This document shows, one piece after another, positions 9,372 to 19,131 of a stretch of DNA of 64,000 nt (its first letter is position 1; each line of letters starts with the position of its first letter). The stretch lies in assembly GCA_028282885.1 (NCBI GenBank), contig JANQGX010000016.1, positions 62,001-126,000 of the forward strand. The letters run 5' to 3'. This DNA comes from SAR324 cluster bacterium (lineage in GTDB: Bacteria; SAR324; XYD2-FULL-50-16). Made by a program: the position numbers and the translations under genes. Under the pieces are notes generated by a model. The model had not been told where the DNA came from, made no database searches, and worked only from the letters and a program-made list of their open reading frames with translations.

Positions 9372-10181
9372 ATGAAACTCGATGACAAACTCAAAAAACT
9401 GAACACTCTCTTGCAGCAGGCCGGTAAAGTGGCAATTGCTTATTCCGGGGGAGTGGACAGCAGTTTTCTTGCGGCTATAGCATTTAAAATCCTTGGGAAA
9501 AACTGTCTCGCACTGACCATCGATTCGATATTTATCCCCCGGGATGAACTCATGGAAGCCAAGGCCTTTGCCGAACAGATCGGAATACCCCATAAAATCA
9601 TCACTCCCGGTCTTCCGGACGACTCGGTCCTGGCTAATACCCCCGAGCGCTGTTATCTCTGCAAGAAGAGGATCTTTGGAGCCCTGAAAGAATACGCATC
9701 AGAAAGGGGATTCTCGATTCTAATGGACGGTTCCAATATCGATGATCTCTCCGACTATCGGCCCGGAATGAAAGCCATCGGAGAGTTGAAGGTACAGACC
9801 CCCCTGGTTGAGTGTGAGTTCACCAAAAGTGATATCAGGGAGGCATCAAAAAAACTGGGACTTTCGACCTGGAACAGGCCTTCATTAGCCTGTCTGGCCT
9901 CCCGTATCCCCTATCACACTGAAATCACCGAAAGCAATCTGAGAACGATCGAAAAGGCCGAGGCGTTTTTAAGCAACCTAGGATTCAAACAGTTTCGTGT
10001 CCGCCATCACGACAACCTCGCCCGGATCGAAGTGGCAGCAGAAGAGCGTCATCTTCTGTTTGATGAAGAAAAAATGGAAAGTATCGCCCGGGAACTGAAA
10101 GACATCGGATACACCTTTGTGACTCTGGATTTGGAGAGTTATCGGACGGGAAGACTCAATCAGCAGCTCGGAAAACCCTAA
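9372..10181 (+). CDS. larE: LarE, ATP-dependent sulfur transferase for the nickel-pincer cofactor
   Basis: LarE adenylates the pyridinium biscarboxylate made by LarB and converts it to the thiocarboxylate that will hold nickel. The PP-loop ATP motif S-G-G-V-D-S is at residues 25-30. Three cysteines are placed as in the cluster-binding class of LarE: C94 and C97 (C-Y-L-C) and C174 in A-C-L-A-S-R. The Lactobacillus plantarum enzyme uses a single sacrificial cysteine, whereas three-cysteine members carry a 4Fe-4S cluster and act catalytically; that class is inferred here. First gene of larE-larB-larC, 9 bp before larB. Confidence 0.93.
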   Translation: MKLDDKLKKLNTLLQQAGKVAIAYSGGVDSSFLAAIAFKILGKNCLALTIDSIFIPRDELMEAKAFAEQIGIPHKIITPGLPDDSVLANTPERCYLCKKRIFGALKEYASERGFSILMDGSNIDDLSDYRPGMKAIGELKVQTPLVECEFTKSDIREASKKLGLSTWNRPSLACLASRIPYHTEITESNLRTIEKAEAFLSNLGFKQFRVRHHDNLARIEVAAEERHLLFDEEKMESIARELKDIGYTFVTLDLESYRTGRLNQQLGKP

Positions 10182-10190
10182 TCAAGGCAA

Positions 10191-10976
10191 ATGAACATGG
10201 ATGAACACCTGATTAAATCATTGTTGCACCAACTTAAAGAGGGGAAGCTGGATATCGAGGATGCCATCTCCCGCTTGAAGAATCTGCCTTACGAAGACCT
10301 GGGCTTTGCCATGGTGGACCACCATCGCCAATTACGCACGGGTTGTCCTGAAACCATATTCAGCGAAGGCAAAACGCCGGAACAGATCAGGGGAATTGTC
10401 GAACGCATGCTGGATAAGAATGCCAACATCATGGCGACCAGGGCAGATCGAAATGTCTATGAAGCCTTGCAGGACCTGGGTCCCAATGTTCACTATCATG
10501 AGGCAGCCCGCATTGTTGTTATCAGTCAGCAGGTGATCCCTAAAACCAAGAGCACAATCCTGGTGATCACGGCTGGAACTTCCGATATTCCCATAGCCGA
10601 GGAAGCTGCTGTAACTGCTGAAACCATGGGAAATCGTGTGGAGAGGTTATTTGATGTCGGTGTGGCAGGGATTCACAGGCTGCTTTCCAATAAACACAAA
10701 ATCGACACAGCAAACGTGGTGGTAATTGTCGCGGGGATGGACGGAGCGCTTCCTAGTGTCGTGGCAGGTCTGACTGACAAACCGGTTATCGCAGTACCCA
10801 CCAGTATTGGTTATGGCGCCAGCTTTGGAGGTCTGGCTGCCCTGTTGACCATGTTGAACAGTTGTGCCAACGGTGTAACAGTGGTTAATATCGATAATGG
10901 CTACGGAGCCGGTTATTCGGCTTCAGTGATTAACGGTATCGCGGAAAAGGCATTGCGCAATTCGGAGACAGGTTGA
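10191..10976 (+). CDS. larB: LarB, pyridinium-3,5-biscarboxylate mononucleotide synthase
   Basis: LarB carboxylates nicotinic acid adenine dinucleotide at C5 and releases AMP, the first step of nickel-pincer nucleotide synthesis. The 261-residue sequence has the PurE-like C-terminal half with T-A-G-T-S-D-I-P-I-A-E-E-A and I-V-A-G-M-D-G-A-L-P-S-V-V-A-G, and the conserved cysteine in N-S-C-A-N-G that forms the covalent adduct with the substrate ring in the known enzyme. A second ATG lies two codons downstream of the chosen start. It sits between larE and larC in one transcription unit. Confidence 0.93.
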   Translation: MNMDEHLIKSLLHQLKEGKLDIEDAISRLKNLPYEDLGFAMVDHHRQLRTGCPETIFSEGKTPEQIRGIVERMLDKNANIMATRADRNVYEALQDLGPNVHYHEAARIVVISQQVIPKTKSTILVITAGTSDIPIAEEAAVTAETMGNRVERLFDVGVAGIHRLLSNKHKIDTANVVVIVAGMDGALPSVVAGLTDKPVIAVPTSIGYGASFGGLAALLTMLNSCANGVTVVNIDNGYGAGYSASVINGIAEKALRNSETG

Positions 10977-11148
10977 GATAGCCAATCAGTTTTCAAGGGA
11001 TTCCGGACCAAAATATCTCACCAGGGAGGTGGAACTGAATGCACCCTTTGATTCGGACAGGTTTCATCCCGGTTATGGCGTCATGCAGGATTCAGGTTCT
11101 CTTCATTCGAACTTCCCCGAAGACGCCTCACTTAAAAAGGATAAGTTT

Positions 11149-12363
11149 ATGAGTAAGATCCTCTATTTTGATTGTTTCTCAGGTATAAGCGGCGATATGA
11201 CCATCGGTGCTCTGCTTGATCTGGGCATTGATCCGGAATTCCTGCAGGACCGGCTTAACTCGCTAAACCTGGAGGGTTACCAGTTGGAAATATGCCGAAA
11301 ACAGGTCAAAGGAATCTCCGGGACCGATTTCGATGTCCGGCTGACAGAACATCACCATCACCATCACGATCACTCCCACCATCATCATGAACACCGTAAT
11401 TTTAACGATATAGAAACGATTATCGAAAAAGCGGATCTGGACAGTGAGACCAGGGAGCTGAGCCGTTCCATCTTTCTGTCAGTCGCCAAGGCAGAGGCCA
11501 AAGTTCACGGGAAAAGTATCGAAGAGGTCCATTTTCACGAGGTCGGGGCAATCGACTCGATCATCGATATCGTGGGTGCCGCTGTCTGCCTTAACGCATT
11601 AAAGCCGGACAAGATTTATGCCTCTCCCCTGCACCTGGGATCCGGGACCATCAAGTGTGCCCACGGTATACTGCCGGTGCCGGCCCCGGCAACCGTTGAA
11701 ATCCTTGAGGACACGCCCGTTTATTCCTCCGGGGTTGTCGGCGAGTTGGTTACCCCAACGGGAGCTGCCATCATCAAAACCATTGCTGATGAGTTCGGAA
11801 GTATGCCCACCATGACCGTTAAGAAATCGGGTTATGGTTGCGGCAAGAAGGATTTCGGAATTCCCAATCTCCTCAGGGTAGTGATGGGGGAGGCTGATAC
11901 GAGGACTGACCTGGTTAAAGAGGACCTGGTCATGTTGGAGACCAATATCGATGATATGAACCCGGAAATATACTCCCACCTGATTCCGCGTCTGCTGGAG
12001 CAGGGTGCCCTTGACGCCTTTCTTAGCAATATCATCATGAAAAAAGGCAGACCGGGCATTCTGTTGAATGTGCTCTGCAAACCCCATCATGTGGACTTCA
12101 TTGCGGAAACCCTGTTCCACGAGACCACCACCCTGGGAATCAGAAAACTTCCCATGGAAAGACTAAGCCTTGAACGTAAAACCGTCAGTCTGGAGACTTC
12201 CTGGGGAACCCTGGAGATCAAGGCTGCTTACAAAAATGGGGAAATCCTGAAAGCAGCCCCGGAATACGAGGATTGTAAAAGACTGTCCGCAGAACACAAC
12301 CTGCCCGTTAAAAAAATCTATGAGCAGATTATGGCGGAGATTGAAAAATCGCTGTTTTCATAA
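11149..12363 (+). CDS. larC: LarC, nickel insertion protein of the pincer cofactor
   Basis: LarC inserts Ni into the dithiocarboxylated mononucleotide using CTP. The N-terminus I-L-Y-F-D-C-F-S-G-I-S-G-D-M is the family signature. Residues 68-82 hold 12 histidines in 15 positions, a likely nickel store. The protein is one continuous 404-residue frame, unlike Lactobacillus plantarum where LarC1 and LarC2 are joined by a programmed frameshift. The frame is open up to 11029, but the ATG at 11149 has AAGGA 7 nt upstream and matches family length. The 172-bp gap after larB contains no gene. Confidence 0.93.
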   Translation: MSKILYFDCFSGISGDMTIGALLDLGIDPEFLQDRLNSLNLEGYQLEICRKQVKGISGTDFDVRLTEHHHHHHDHSHHHHEHRNFNDIETIIEKADLDSETRELSRSIFLSVAKAEAKVHGKSIEEVHFHEVGAIDSIIDIVGAAVCLNALKPDKIYASPLHLGSGTIKCAHGILPVPAPATVEILEDTPVYSSGVVGELVTPTGAAIIKTIADEFGSMPTMTVKKSGYGCGKKDFGIPNLLRVVMGEADTRTDLVKEDLVMLETNIDDMNPEIYSHLIPRLLEQGALDAFLSNIIMKKGRPGILLNVLCKPHHVDFIAETLFHETTTLGIRKLPMERLSLERKTVSLETSWGTLEIKAAYKNGEILKAAPEYEDCKRLSAEHNLPVKKIYEQIMAEIEKSLFS

Positions 12364-12474
12364 ACCGAAATCAACCGCCAGCCTGTCGCAGGCAGAAGCG
12401 GTATTGCAACAGACGATTGGTCCTTACGATTCGGATATCCGAAATTCAGGCACACCGCCCTGGTTGGGCGCAAC

Positions 12475-13596
12475 TCATTTACCCATACCTTCAGCTTCCA
12501 GATACTCCTGAAATTTCTGCAGAGCAGCCGTCATGGTCGCTCTGCCAAATCCGATCCGAAAATGGTTGGATCCTTCTGCATACAAATCCCCCGGGAGTAG
12601 CAGGACACCGGTTTTACTGACGAGATTTTCACAAAATTCGCCGATCCTGCCCTTTAGCAGTTCCGGAAAAGCAATCGGACCGGCCTTGGGTTGAGTCCAT
12701 TTGAACAGATGATCGTACTTTTTGAAGAAATCATTTAACCGGGTGATGTTGTCGCTGATGATACCGAGATTTCGATCGATAATCTGTTTTTTGTGATTCA
12801 GTGCGATAACTGATAAAAACTCACTGGGAGCGCTGTTGCAGATAGTTGTATAATCCTTGTAGGTTGCCAGTTTGCGATACACCTCCCTGTTTTGAGTCGC
12901 GATCCAACCGATTCTGAGTCCAGCCAATCCGAAAGATTTGGACATCACACCCAGGGTCAGTCCGGATTCATTAATTTCACAAATTGACGGCAACCGATCT
13001 TTATCATCATATTCCAGCCACCGGTAAACCTCATCGGAGAAAACATAAAATCCGTGGTATTGGGAAAGTCTCGAAATTCTTGTCAAATCTTCTTTGCCAA
13101 GTAGATATCCCGTTGGATTATTTGGAAAATTGATTACCAGGAGTTTTGTGTTCGGTCGAATTTTATCTTCCAGAAATCCCAAATCCAACTGCCAATCAGG
13201 ACCATTTTCAAGCTTCCAATAGGTAATTTCGCAGCCTATGGCACGGGCGACTTCAGCCAGGGACTGGTAGCATGGATAGAGAACGATGACATGATCGCCT
13301 GGCTTCAACAAGGCATTCATGGCGTTAAAAATAGCCTCTTCAGCGCCAGAGTGCACCAGAACCTGATCGGCTGAAATACCCTCGTACTGTCTGGCAATGG
13401 CTTCTCGCAGAACCGGGTCTCCCTGTGACTCGGTATAACCAAGCCAGGTCTCCCTGAATTTCTCTTCCGCTCCCGGTTCCATCTGCAGCAGATCCCCGAT
13501 GGACATCGATCCGCAGTCAGAACAGCATAACAGGTATGGTGCGCTGAACTCGTGCTGCGCAAAATATCGTTCAAGCCTAAAAGGTTCTATACGCAT
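12475..13596 (-). CDS. Class I/II pyridoxal-phosphate aminotransferase
   Basis: A fold-type I aminotransferase of 373 residues. N-F-P-N-N-P-T-G near residue 157, S-D-E-V-Y-R near 188, and the PLP lysine in S-K-S-F-G-L-A-G-L-R-I-G-W near 220 are all present, as is the C-terminal R that binds the substrate carboxylate (F-R-I-G-F). The amino-acid substrate is not deducible; the sequence resembles the MalY/aspartate transaminase group. A GGAG ribosome site 6 nt before the ATG supports the start. It converges with larC, 111 bp away. Confidence 0.87.
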   Translation of the reverse strand: MRIEPFRLERYFAQHEFSAPYLLCCSDCGSMSIGDLLQMEPGAEEKFRETWLGYTESQGDPVLREAIARQYEGISADQVLVHSGAEEAIFNAMNALLKPGDHVIVLYPCYQSLAEVARAIGCEITYWKLENGPDWQLDLGFLEDKIRPNTKLLVINFPNNPTGYLLGKEDLTRISRLSQYHGFYVFSDEVYRWLEYDDKDRLPSICEINESGLTLGVMSKSFGLAGLRIGWIATQNREVYRKLATYKDYTTICNSAPSEFLSVIALNHKKQIIDRNLGIISDNITRLNDFFKKYDHLFKWTQPKAGPIAFPELLKGRIGEFCENLVSKTGVLLLPGDLYAEGSNHFRIGFGRATMTAALQKFQEYLEAEGMGK

Positions 13597-13750
13597 ATCC
13601 TCTCCAGTCTAAGTTTGAGCGTAACATGCCGTCATCGTAACAAAGCCGGGATGGTGATTCAAAACGTGTGAAAACAGGATGGATTCATTCGGGTTTGAAT
13701 CACCATTCTCCCGGCGAAGCATATTACGGCTCGCTACTCGTTGTTCATTT

Positions 13751-14665
13751 CTAAGGCGCTGCAAACCGGCTAATCCCGGCCTCCTTTGCTTCTTTGACAG
13801 CTTTCTTATACTCAACCAGGGAGAGCGACTCCGATAACTCTTCCACATGGTGGGCCTTCCCGCAGGGTCGGTATTGGTCCATGATGTTTACATAAGTGTT
13901 TTTAGATACATTATTGGCAATAAAAGACATAACCTCCCTGGTCCCGGCAGCCCCCGCAGGCATCATCAAGTGTCTGACCAGTAAGCCGCGTGTGGCGATA
14001 CCGTTTTCATCAAACTGCAAATCACCAACCTGGCGGTGCATCTCAACTACAGCTTCTGAAGCTACTTCGGGATAATCCGGAGCGTTGCAGGTCCGCTCCG
14101 CGACGACCGGATCCCAGAACTTGAAATCGGGCATATAAATATCAAATACGCCTTCCAGCAACTCCAGGGTCTCTACCTTGTCGTATCCACCGGAATTGTA
14201 GACCAGTGGGATCTCCAATCCACCTTCGATGGCCATATCGAGAGCTGCCAGGATTTGAGGAACAACGTGAGTTGGCGTAACGAAGTTAATGTTGTGACAT
14301 CCGTTATTCTGGAGAATCAGCATTATCCCCGCCAACTGACCTAATCCGCACTCGTCCCCAACTCCCTCGTGGCTGATATCGTAATTCTGACAGAAATTGC
14401 ACTTCAGATTACAATGGGTAAAGAAGATAGTCCCGGAGCCAAAAGCCCCTACCAGCGGCGGCTCTTCCCCAAAATGGGCATTGAAACTGGAAACAACTGC
14501 TTCCGCCCCGGTGGAGCAGTCTCCCAACTCACCGGAAAGCCGATCGACATCACACTCTCTGGGACATATTTCGCAGGAACTCAACAGTTTTCTTGCTCTG
14601 CTGATCTTCTCCCGGAGCAATCCCTTCTCTTTTGTCTCAATATACGCCGGTCTAAAGGCAGCCAT
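13751..14665 (-). CDS. PflX-like radical SAM protein
   Basis: A radical SAM enzyme of 304 residues related to the PflX (COG1313) group. The cluster motif C-N-L-K-C-N-F-C is near residue 86, and an N-terminal C-x2-C-x3-C (C-E-I-C-P-R-E-C) could hold a second site. The family resembles pyruvate formate-lyase activating enzymes but lacks a proven reaction, so it should not be taken as the activase of the glycyl radical enzyme found 19 kb away. GGAG lies 8 nt before the ATG. Confidence 0.85.
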   Translation of the reverse strand: MAAFRPAYIETKEKGLLREKISRARKLLSSCEICPRECDVDRLSGELGDCSTGAEAVVSSFNAHFGEEPPLVGAFGSGTIFFTHCNLKCNFCQNYDISHEGVGDECGLGQLAGIMLILQNNGCHNINFVTPTHVVPQILAALDMAIEGGLEIPLVYNSGGYDKVETLELLEGVFDIYMPDFKFWDPVVAERTCNAPDYPEVASEAVVEMHRQVGDLQFDENGIATRGLLVRHLMMPAGAAGTREVMSFIANNVSKNTYVNIMDQYRPCGKAHHVEELSESLSLVEYKKAVKEAKEAGISRFAAP

Positions 14666-14806
14666 CTTTTACTCCGCTAAGCTTTTATTATCAGCATACT
14701 AGATTAGAGCCCGGATTCATCGGCCCAAATCTGAAAAACCATCCTAACCTCATCAATAAATTAATGCAATATTCCGGGGATAAAAGAGGAGAAAAGGAGA
14801 TCAGGT

Positions 14807-14847
14807 TTGCCCGGGACTTAAAGATGTAATCAAATCAAACCGGGCAA
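14807..14847 (-). terminator. Possible terminator after glycosyltransferase
   Basis: Stem TTGCCCGG / CCGGGCAA (14807-14814 and 14840-14847) with a 25-nt loop, just past the glycosyltransferase stop. Read on the minus strand it is followed by CTCCTTTTC. The long loop makes it weak. Confidence 0.35.
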
Positions 14848-14862
14848 CTTGATCCGGAGGAT

Positions 14863-15936
14863 TCAGGTGCGGCTCTGGTCGATAATGTCCTGGAAGTGGT
14901 GTTCCAGGTGTCGAACATTGCGATGGAGATCAAAGGAATCGACCATGGTTTTTCTGGCCTGGTAGGAGAAATCCGAATAGAGTTGATCGCTCATCTCCAT
15001 GCAGATCCTGATCAGGTTTTGCAGATGATCGGCATCCTTGTATGAATAAAGAAAACCGTTTCTGCCGTGCTCGATCAGCTCGGTTGTTCCCCCACCATCA
15101 GTAGTAATGCATGGCAGCGATTGAGAGAGATATTCGGCGACGGTATTCGGGAAACCCTCCTCTCGCGAGGTCAGCAAACCGAAACTGTAGTCCTTGAGAC
15201 GGTCACGAATATCCCGCCTGAATCCTTTCATGTTCAACCTGTCAGAGAGTCCTGCCTGTGAAATCGCCTCCCTGATCTCCCCTTCCCTGGGTCCGCTACC
15301 ATAGATATCGCAGAGAAAATTATCATGCCCAATTCTGACAAGCTGTTCAAATGCCCTGATCAGGGTCAGATGGCCTTTCCCTTCCGCCAAACGGGATGTA
15401 ATCACAAAGGGAACCGGTCGTTTTTTGTTCTTTTTGTAATTCCTCTCCACTTGCTTGGAGTTGTGGACGAGATAAACCTTATCCTCGGGAATAAAATCAA
15501 ACCTGTGAATCAGCTCAGTCCGGATCCAATCACTGGTAACCAGAATTTTATCCACCACCAGTTTCTGTGACAGACGTTGGTCCAGCTTGCTGTTGATATC
15601 ACCCGGTAGCCCCACACGATGAATAACAGGAATCTGCAGCATCTTGGCGGCTATTCCGGCTGAGCGCAACTCCTTTTGGATATTCATGCAGGTAATATCG
15701 ATGTTTAGCTGTTTGAATTTCCTGAAGAAGTAACCAATGGTCAACGGGGAGTAATCTGCGCCAAATCTGAGCCCGAATGAAACACAGCCCTGTTTACCGG
15801 TTTCTTCAACAAAAACGGGATCCCTGGCGAAGAAATAAACCTGATGCCCCATCTTCTGCAACTCCCTGCCGAACTCCAGCATCCAGGTTTTAACACCGCT
15901 CCAGATTCTCGTGCTATTTACAAATGCAATATTCAT
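14863..15936 (-). CDS. Glycosyltransferase family 4 (GT-B)
   Basis: A 357-residue retaining glycosyltransferase of the GT4 kind. The N-terminal half has the acceptor-domain G-V-K-T-W-M-L-E-F-G loop; the C-terminal half has S-R-L-A-E-G-K-G and the nucleotide-sugar motif E-E-G-F-P-N-T-V-A-E near residue 260. It likely builds surface glycans from the cytoplasmic side. Its ATG overlaps the TGA of the upstream membrane-protein gene as ATGA, so the two are translationally coupled. Confidence 0.88.
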   Translation of the reverse strand: MNIAFVNSTRIWSGVKTWMLEFGRELQKMGHQVYFFARDPVFVEETGKQGCVSFGLRFGADYSPLTIGYFFRKFKQLNIDITCMNIQKELRSAGIAAKMLQIPVIHRVGLPGDINSKLDQRLSQKLVVDKILVTSDWIRTELIHRFDFIPEDKVYLVHNSKQVERNYKKNKKRPVPFVITSRLAEGKGHLTLIRAFEQLVRIGHDNFLCDIYGSGPREGEIREAISQAGLSDRLNMKGFRRDIRDRLKDYSFGLLTSREEGFPNTVAEYLSQSLPCITTDGGGTTELIEHGRNGFLYSYKDADHLQNLIRICMEMSDQLYSDFSYQARKTMVDSFDLHRNVRHLEHHFQDIIDQSRT

Positions 15937-16856
15937 CAGTCAATCGTTGATTTGATGTATTGATTGGGTAGCCGTACATTATTACCGGGATCATGAATAT
16001 TCCGGCCCGACCTTTGGCTTTTGATATCAAAGACCAACTCCAGGGAATAAACAAAGCAGAGAAAGGAGAAGAGATACTCCCGAAATTCCCTGGGACCGTT
16101 TGAAGGAAAGCTTTCTCGAAGGCTGATATTAACCACGGCGATAAATATAACCAATGAAGTGCTCAGAAGAACCCGTTCCAGACTGTGCCAATCCTGTTTT
16201 CTATGAAATTCAAAAAAGAGGGCGACCAATACCAGGTATGCGAGGTAATCCTGGGGCTTCATGTAGTGATAGGTCACGTAACAGGAGACGAGTTGAAACC
16301 CCAGGATCAGAGAATAGGAGGGCAGAATCAGACCAAATATCCTGTCTCTCCCTTTTAACCGGCATACCGTAGGGACGAGTATTGCCAACAGAATGATTGT
16401 TTCCAGACCATTATTGAAAAACAATGTGTTTAAATTATGAAGATTGAGCTCTTTTTGCTGATTTATCTCTGCCAGCGTCCGGGGTGTGGCGATTCCAAAA
16501 ATCCGTTGCCCCCAGCTAATCTCTTCCCCCGCTGCCCATAGAAACGCCATGGCTGCCAGGAAGAAGAGGGCCAATTTGATTTTTCTGCTCCTGTTTGACG
16601 GTTTTTCCTGTCTGTAGAGAGTCAGCACACAATAAAACAAGGCAATCCCTGTAAACAGGAGCAAGAGAGCTCCCGATGTTTCGGCTATGCTGTCTTCCCG
16701 TAAAAAGATTGACAGGGCCGAGGGGGAAAACATCAGGAGCATCACTCCGAGAAACAGGTTAATGAAAACAAACCAGTAGGCGATCAATCCCAAATTTCTG
16801 ATGCGTTTTTCCTGTTCGGGAACAGGTAGATATAAGCCATCATCGATTGAGTTCAT
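15936..16856 (-). CDS. Polytopic membrane protein of unknown function
   Basis: About 306 residues with roughly eight hydrophobic segments; I do not recognise the family. A charged loop W-A-A-G-E-E-I-S-W-G-Q-R near the third segment is striking and may be functional. The frame is open to 17039, but the ATG at 16856 has AGGA at correct spacing and starts shortly before the first membrane segment, while the upstream extension is cysteine-rich and unlike a real N-terminus. Coupled to the GT4 gene, so a role in surface glycan or lipid carrier handling is inferred. A sigma-54-type promoter lies about 320 bp upstream. Confidence 0.75.
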   Translation of the reverse strand: MNSIDDGLYLPVPEQEKRIRNLGLIAYWFVFINLFLGVMLLMFSPSALSIFLREDSIAETSGALLLLFTGIALFYCVLTLYRQEKPSNRSRKIKLALFFLAAMAFLWAAGEEISWGQRIFGIATPRTLAEINQQKELNLHNLNTLFFNNGLETIILLAILVPTVCRLKGRDRIFGLILPSYSLILGFQLVSCYVTYHYMKPQDYLAYLVLVALFFEFHRKQDWHSLERVLLSTSLVIFIAVVNISLRESFPSNGPREFREYLFSFLCFVYSLELVFDIKSQRSGRNIHDPGNNVRLPNQYIKSTID

Positions 16857-17173
16857 ATCAATTTCCTGAATCAGGTTTTGCTCGGTTGCTCGTTTATCCA
16901 AAAAACCGATCCACGGACAAAACGAGCAGCAGGGAGAATCAAGAGAGCGATTCTTCCCCCAATAACTCACCCGACTGCAACGCTTTGCCTTGGTCTCAAC
17001 CACCGCTTCCATGGGCTTCGTACTCACCCGGAATTGCACTGTTTATGCAAGGTCAGTTTTTAAGGGACATCTCCTTCTTAGACAATCGTTTACCCTGGTT
17101 TCTTTTTAAACTCTCTTAAGAAAAGGATTGGGTGTAATCAGATACTTTTGTTAATCCGTTAGGATTCTTTAAC

Positions 17174-17189
17174 TGCTCATCCCATGCCA
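17174..17189 (-). promoter_or_regulatory. Candidate sigma-54 promoter (-24/-12)
   Basis: On the minus strand the sequence is TGGCATGGGATGAGCA, with GG and GC separated by exactly ten bases as required at -24 and -12. It points toward the membrane protein/GT4 pair. It is closely similar to the site at 26919-26934, and activator-type boxes lie 54-100 bp upstream. The leader to the membrane-protein start would be long, about 320 nt. Confidence 0.5.
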
Positions 17190-17277
17190 TATATTTAGTA
17201 GATTGTTTTTTATAGCCTTTTTGTTCTGATCATTGTCAGATAACTAAATATAGTCAATAATAATGACGAAATTTAGT
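17189..17277. promoter_or_regulatory. Three AT-rich boxes upstream of activator 1
   Basis: Three copies of an 11-bp box close to C-N-A-W-A-T-W-T-A-G-T: 17189-17199 (plus, first base A), 17243-17253 (minus) and 17267-17277 (plus). The same box occurs three times, in the same plus-minus-plus order, before the paralogous activator at 27066. They are likely binding sites for the activators themselves, whose recognition helices are almost identical. Confidence 0.5.
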
Positions 17278-17322
17278 CTCTCATCTACTGATTTCCGAAA
17301 TTCCGTAAAGTGTTAAGAAACT

Positions 17323-18855
17323 ATGAAGACTGATCAGAAGGAATTTTTTATCAAAGCGATTAACCTGTTGTGCAGCTCACTTGATATCACCGTCGCTATC
17401 GAACGATTTCGGAAGCACTTGAAAACTGCAATTCCGGTGGACAACGTAGGAATAAGTATTTTCGAACCGGAGTTGAAATCCATAAGAAACCTGATCGCGG
17501 CCAATGACGAAGGGGCTGAGTGGAGGGATGAACTGATCCCCCTCCATGTAAAGACACTCCGTTTTATAGAAAAGGGGGAGTTTGCCAAACCCATGATCAT
17601 CAACGACGTAGCCACCGATGAAAACCTGGGTCCGATGATGGATTTTGTCCAACCTGATCCAAAATATGATCTAGGCAGAGATGTATCTACTATCGGAATT
17701 CCCCTTCTTATAGACGATAACTGGGTTGGTCATTTCAACATTGTTTCGGCAGGGGTGAACAAGTACAGGCAGGAGCATGCGGATCTTGTCGAGCCTCTTC
17801 AGGAGCCCCTGGCGTTGATTCTGTCCAATTGTCTTCAACATATGGAAATTCTTCGTCTACAAGAGATGCTCACTGATGAAAACCGCTTTTTACAGAATGA
17901 ATTGAGAGAATCGATGGGAGACGTGATCGGACAGCATTACGGGCTCAGGCATGTCATGGAGATGGTCTCGCAAACGGCACCCAAGGATAATCCGGTGATG
18001 CTTTATGGAGAAACCGGCACAGGCAAGGAGGTCATTGCCAACGCCATTCATTACTCCTCACCCCGCAGGCATGGTCCGTTTATCAAGGTTAACTGTGGTG
18101 CTATTCCGGAAAACCTGATCGACAGCGAGCTCTTCGGTCACGAAAAAGGTGCCTTTACCGGCGCATTTGATCAGAAGAGGGGAAGGTTTGAACGGGCAAA
18201 CAAGGGGACCATTTTCCTGGATGAGATCGGAGAACTACCCATGGCTGCCCAGGTCAGACTGTTAAGGGTTATCCAGACCCATGAAATTGAGCGGGTTGGG
18301 GGATCCCAGACCATCCCTCTCGACATCAGGATCATCACTGCCACCCACCGGGACTTAACCCGAATGGCAACAGAAGACAGGTTCCGTGAGGATCTGCTCT
18401 TCAGGATCAATGTCTTCCCTATCATCATCCCACCGCTCAGACATCGCAAAATGGATATTCCGGAACTGGTGGATTATTTTATCGAACGCAAGGCCAAGGA
18501 ACTCAAGCTTCCGGAACAACCCAGGCTTGCACCCGGTACCTTGAATTCGCTGGTCAGCTATGAATGGCCCGGCAATGTCCGGGAGTTGGAAAATGTTGTG
18601 GAAAGAGCGTTGATCCGTTTTAACGGAGGCTACCTGACACTTGACGATTTTCTCTCGCCAAAACATCAGCCCAGTGTAGAACAACTTTCGGGCGAAAATC
18701 CCGAATTTCTCTCTTTTGATGAGATGTCCAGACAACATATTCTGGAAGCTCTAAGAAAAACAGCCGGCCGGATCAGCGGCCCAAAGGGAGCGGCAGGGCT
18801 GCTGGGAATGCATCACAACACCTTGCGCAGCAAAATGAAAAAACTTGGCATTTGA
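17323..18855 (+). CDS. Sigma-54-dependent activator, FhlA-like (copy 1)
   Basis: A 510-residue bacterial enhancer-binding protein. Residues 1-190 form a GAF-like sensor; residues 205-435 are the AAA+ domain with Walker A G-E-T-G-T-G-K-E, the sigma-54 contact loop G-A-F-T-G-A, and Walker B I-F-L-D-E-I-G; the C-terminus is a Fis-type helix-turn-helix ending S-K-M-K-K-L-G-I. There is no receiver domain, so it should sense a ligand through the GAF region, as FhlA does. It is a close paralog of the gene at 27066, the same length, differing mostly in the GAF domain. Confidence 0.9.
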   Translation: MKTDQKEFFIKAINLLCSSLDITVAIERFRKHLKTAIPVDNVGISIFEPELKSIRNLIAANDEGAEWRDELIPLHVKTLRFIEKGEFAKPMIINDVATDENLGPMMDFVQPDPKYDLGRDVSTIGIPLLIDDNWVGHFNIVSAGVNKYRQEHADLVEPLQEPLALILSNCLQHMEILRLQEMLTDENRFLQNELRESMGDVIGQHYGLRHVMEMVSQTAPKDNPVMLYGETGTGKEVIANAIHYSSPRRHGPFIKVNCGAIPENLIDSELFGHEKGAFTGAFDQKRGRFERANKGTIFLDEIGELPMAAQVRLLRVIQTHEIERVGGSQTIPLDIRIITATHRDLTRMATEDRFREDLLFRINVFPIIIPPLRHRKMDIPELVDYFIERKAKELKLPEQPRLAPGTLNSLVSYEWPGNVRELENVVERALIRFNGGYLTLDDFLSPKHQPSVEQLSGENPEFLSFDEMSRQHILEALRKTAGRISGPKGAAGLLGMHHNTLRSKMKKLGI

Positions 18856-18923
18856 AAACAGGCATCGATCCAATTTTATCATCATGGGAAAACCGTCTAA
18901 ATAATCCAATTGAAGCAAACTAC

Positions 18924-18942
18924 CTGACGGCTAGCCGGTCAG
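18924..18942. repeat. Imperfect palindrome after activator 1
   Basis: CTGAC-GGCTAGCC-GGTCAG, a 19-bp near-palindrome with an 8-bp perfect centre, in the 276-bp gap between activator 1 and the convergent lpxR-like gene. No T-run follows; it may be a weak terminator stem. Confidence 0.3.
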
Positions 18943-19131
18943 TGCCTATGATTGTCCGATCGGTTTTGGTTTTGTACTCATTTCTCCCTGAACAGAACCT
19001 TATCAAAAGCCATTATTGCACATAGCATCCGATTCGCCCCTGAAACTACACGGAACCGGATACTTCAGCTCCCTGCTCAGAAACGGGGAGGCCCTCTGTC
19101 TTCCCGAAAGAGATCCATCCGGATTAACCGG

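Noticed and set aside
13751..14665. PflX-like radical SAM as the glycyl radical enzyme activase
   Set aside because: PflX proteins form a separate group from true activases and the gene is 19 kb away without shared context.
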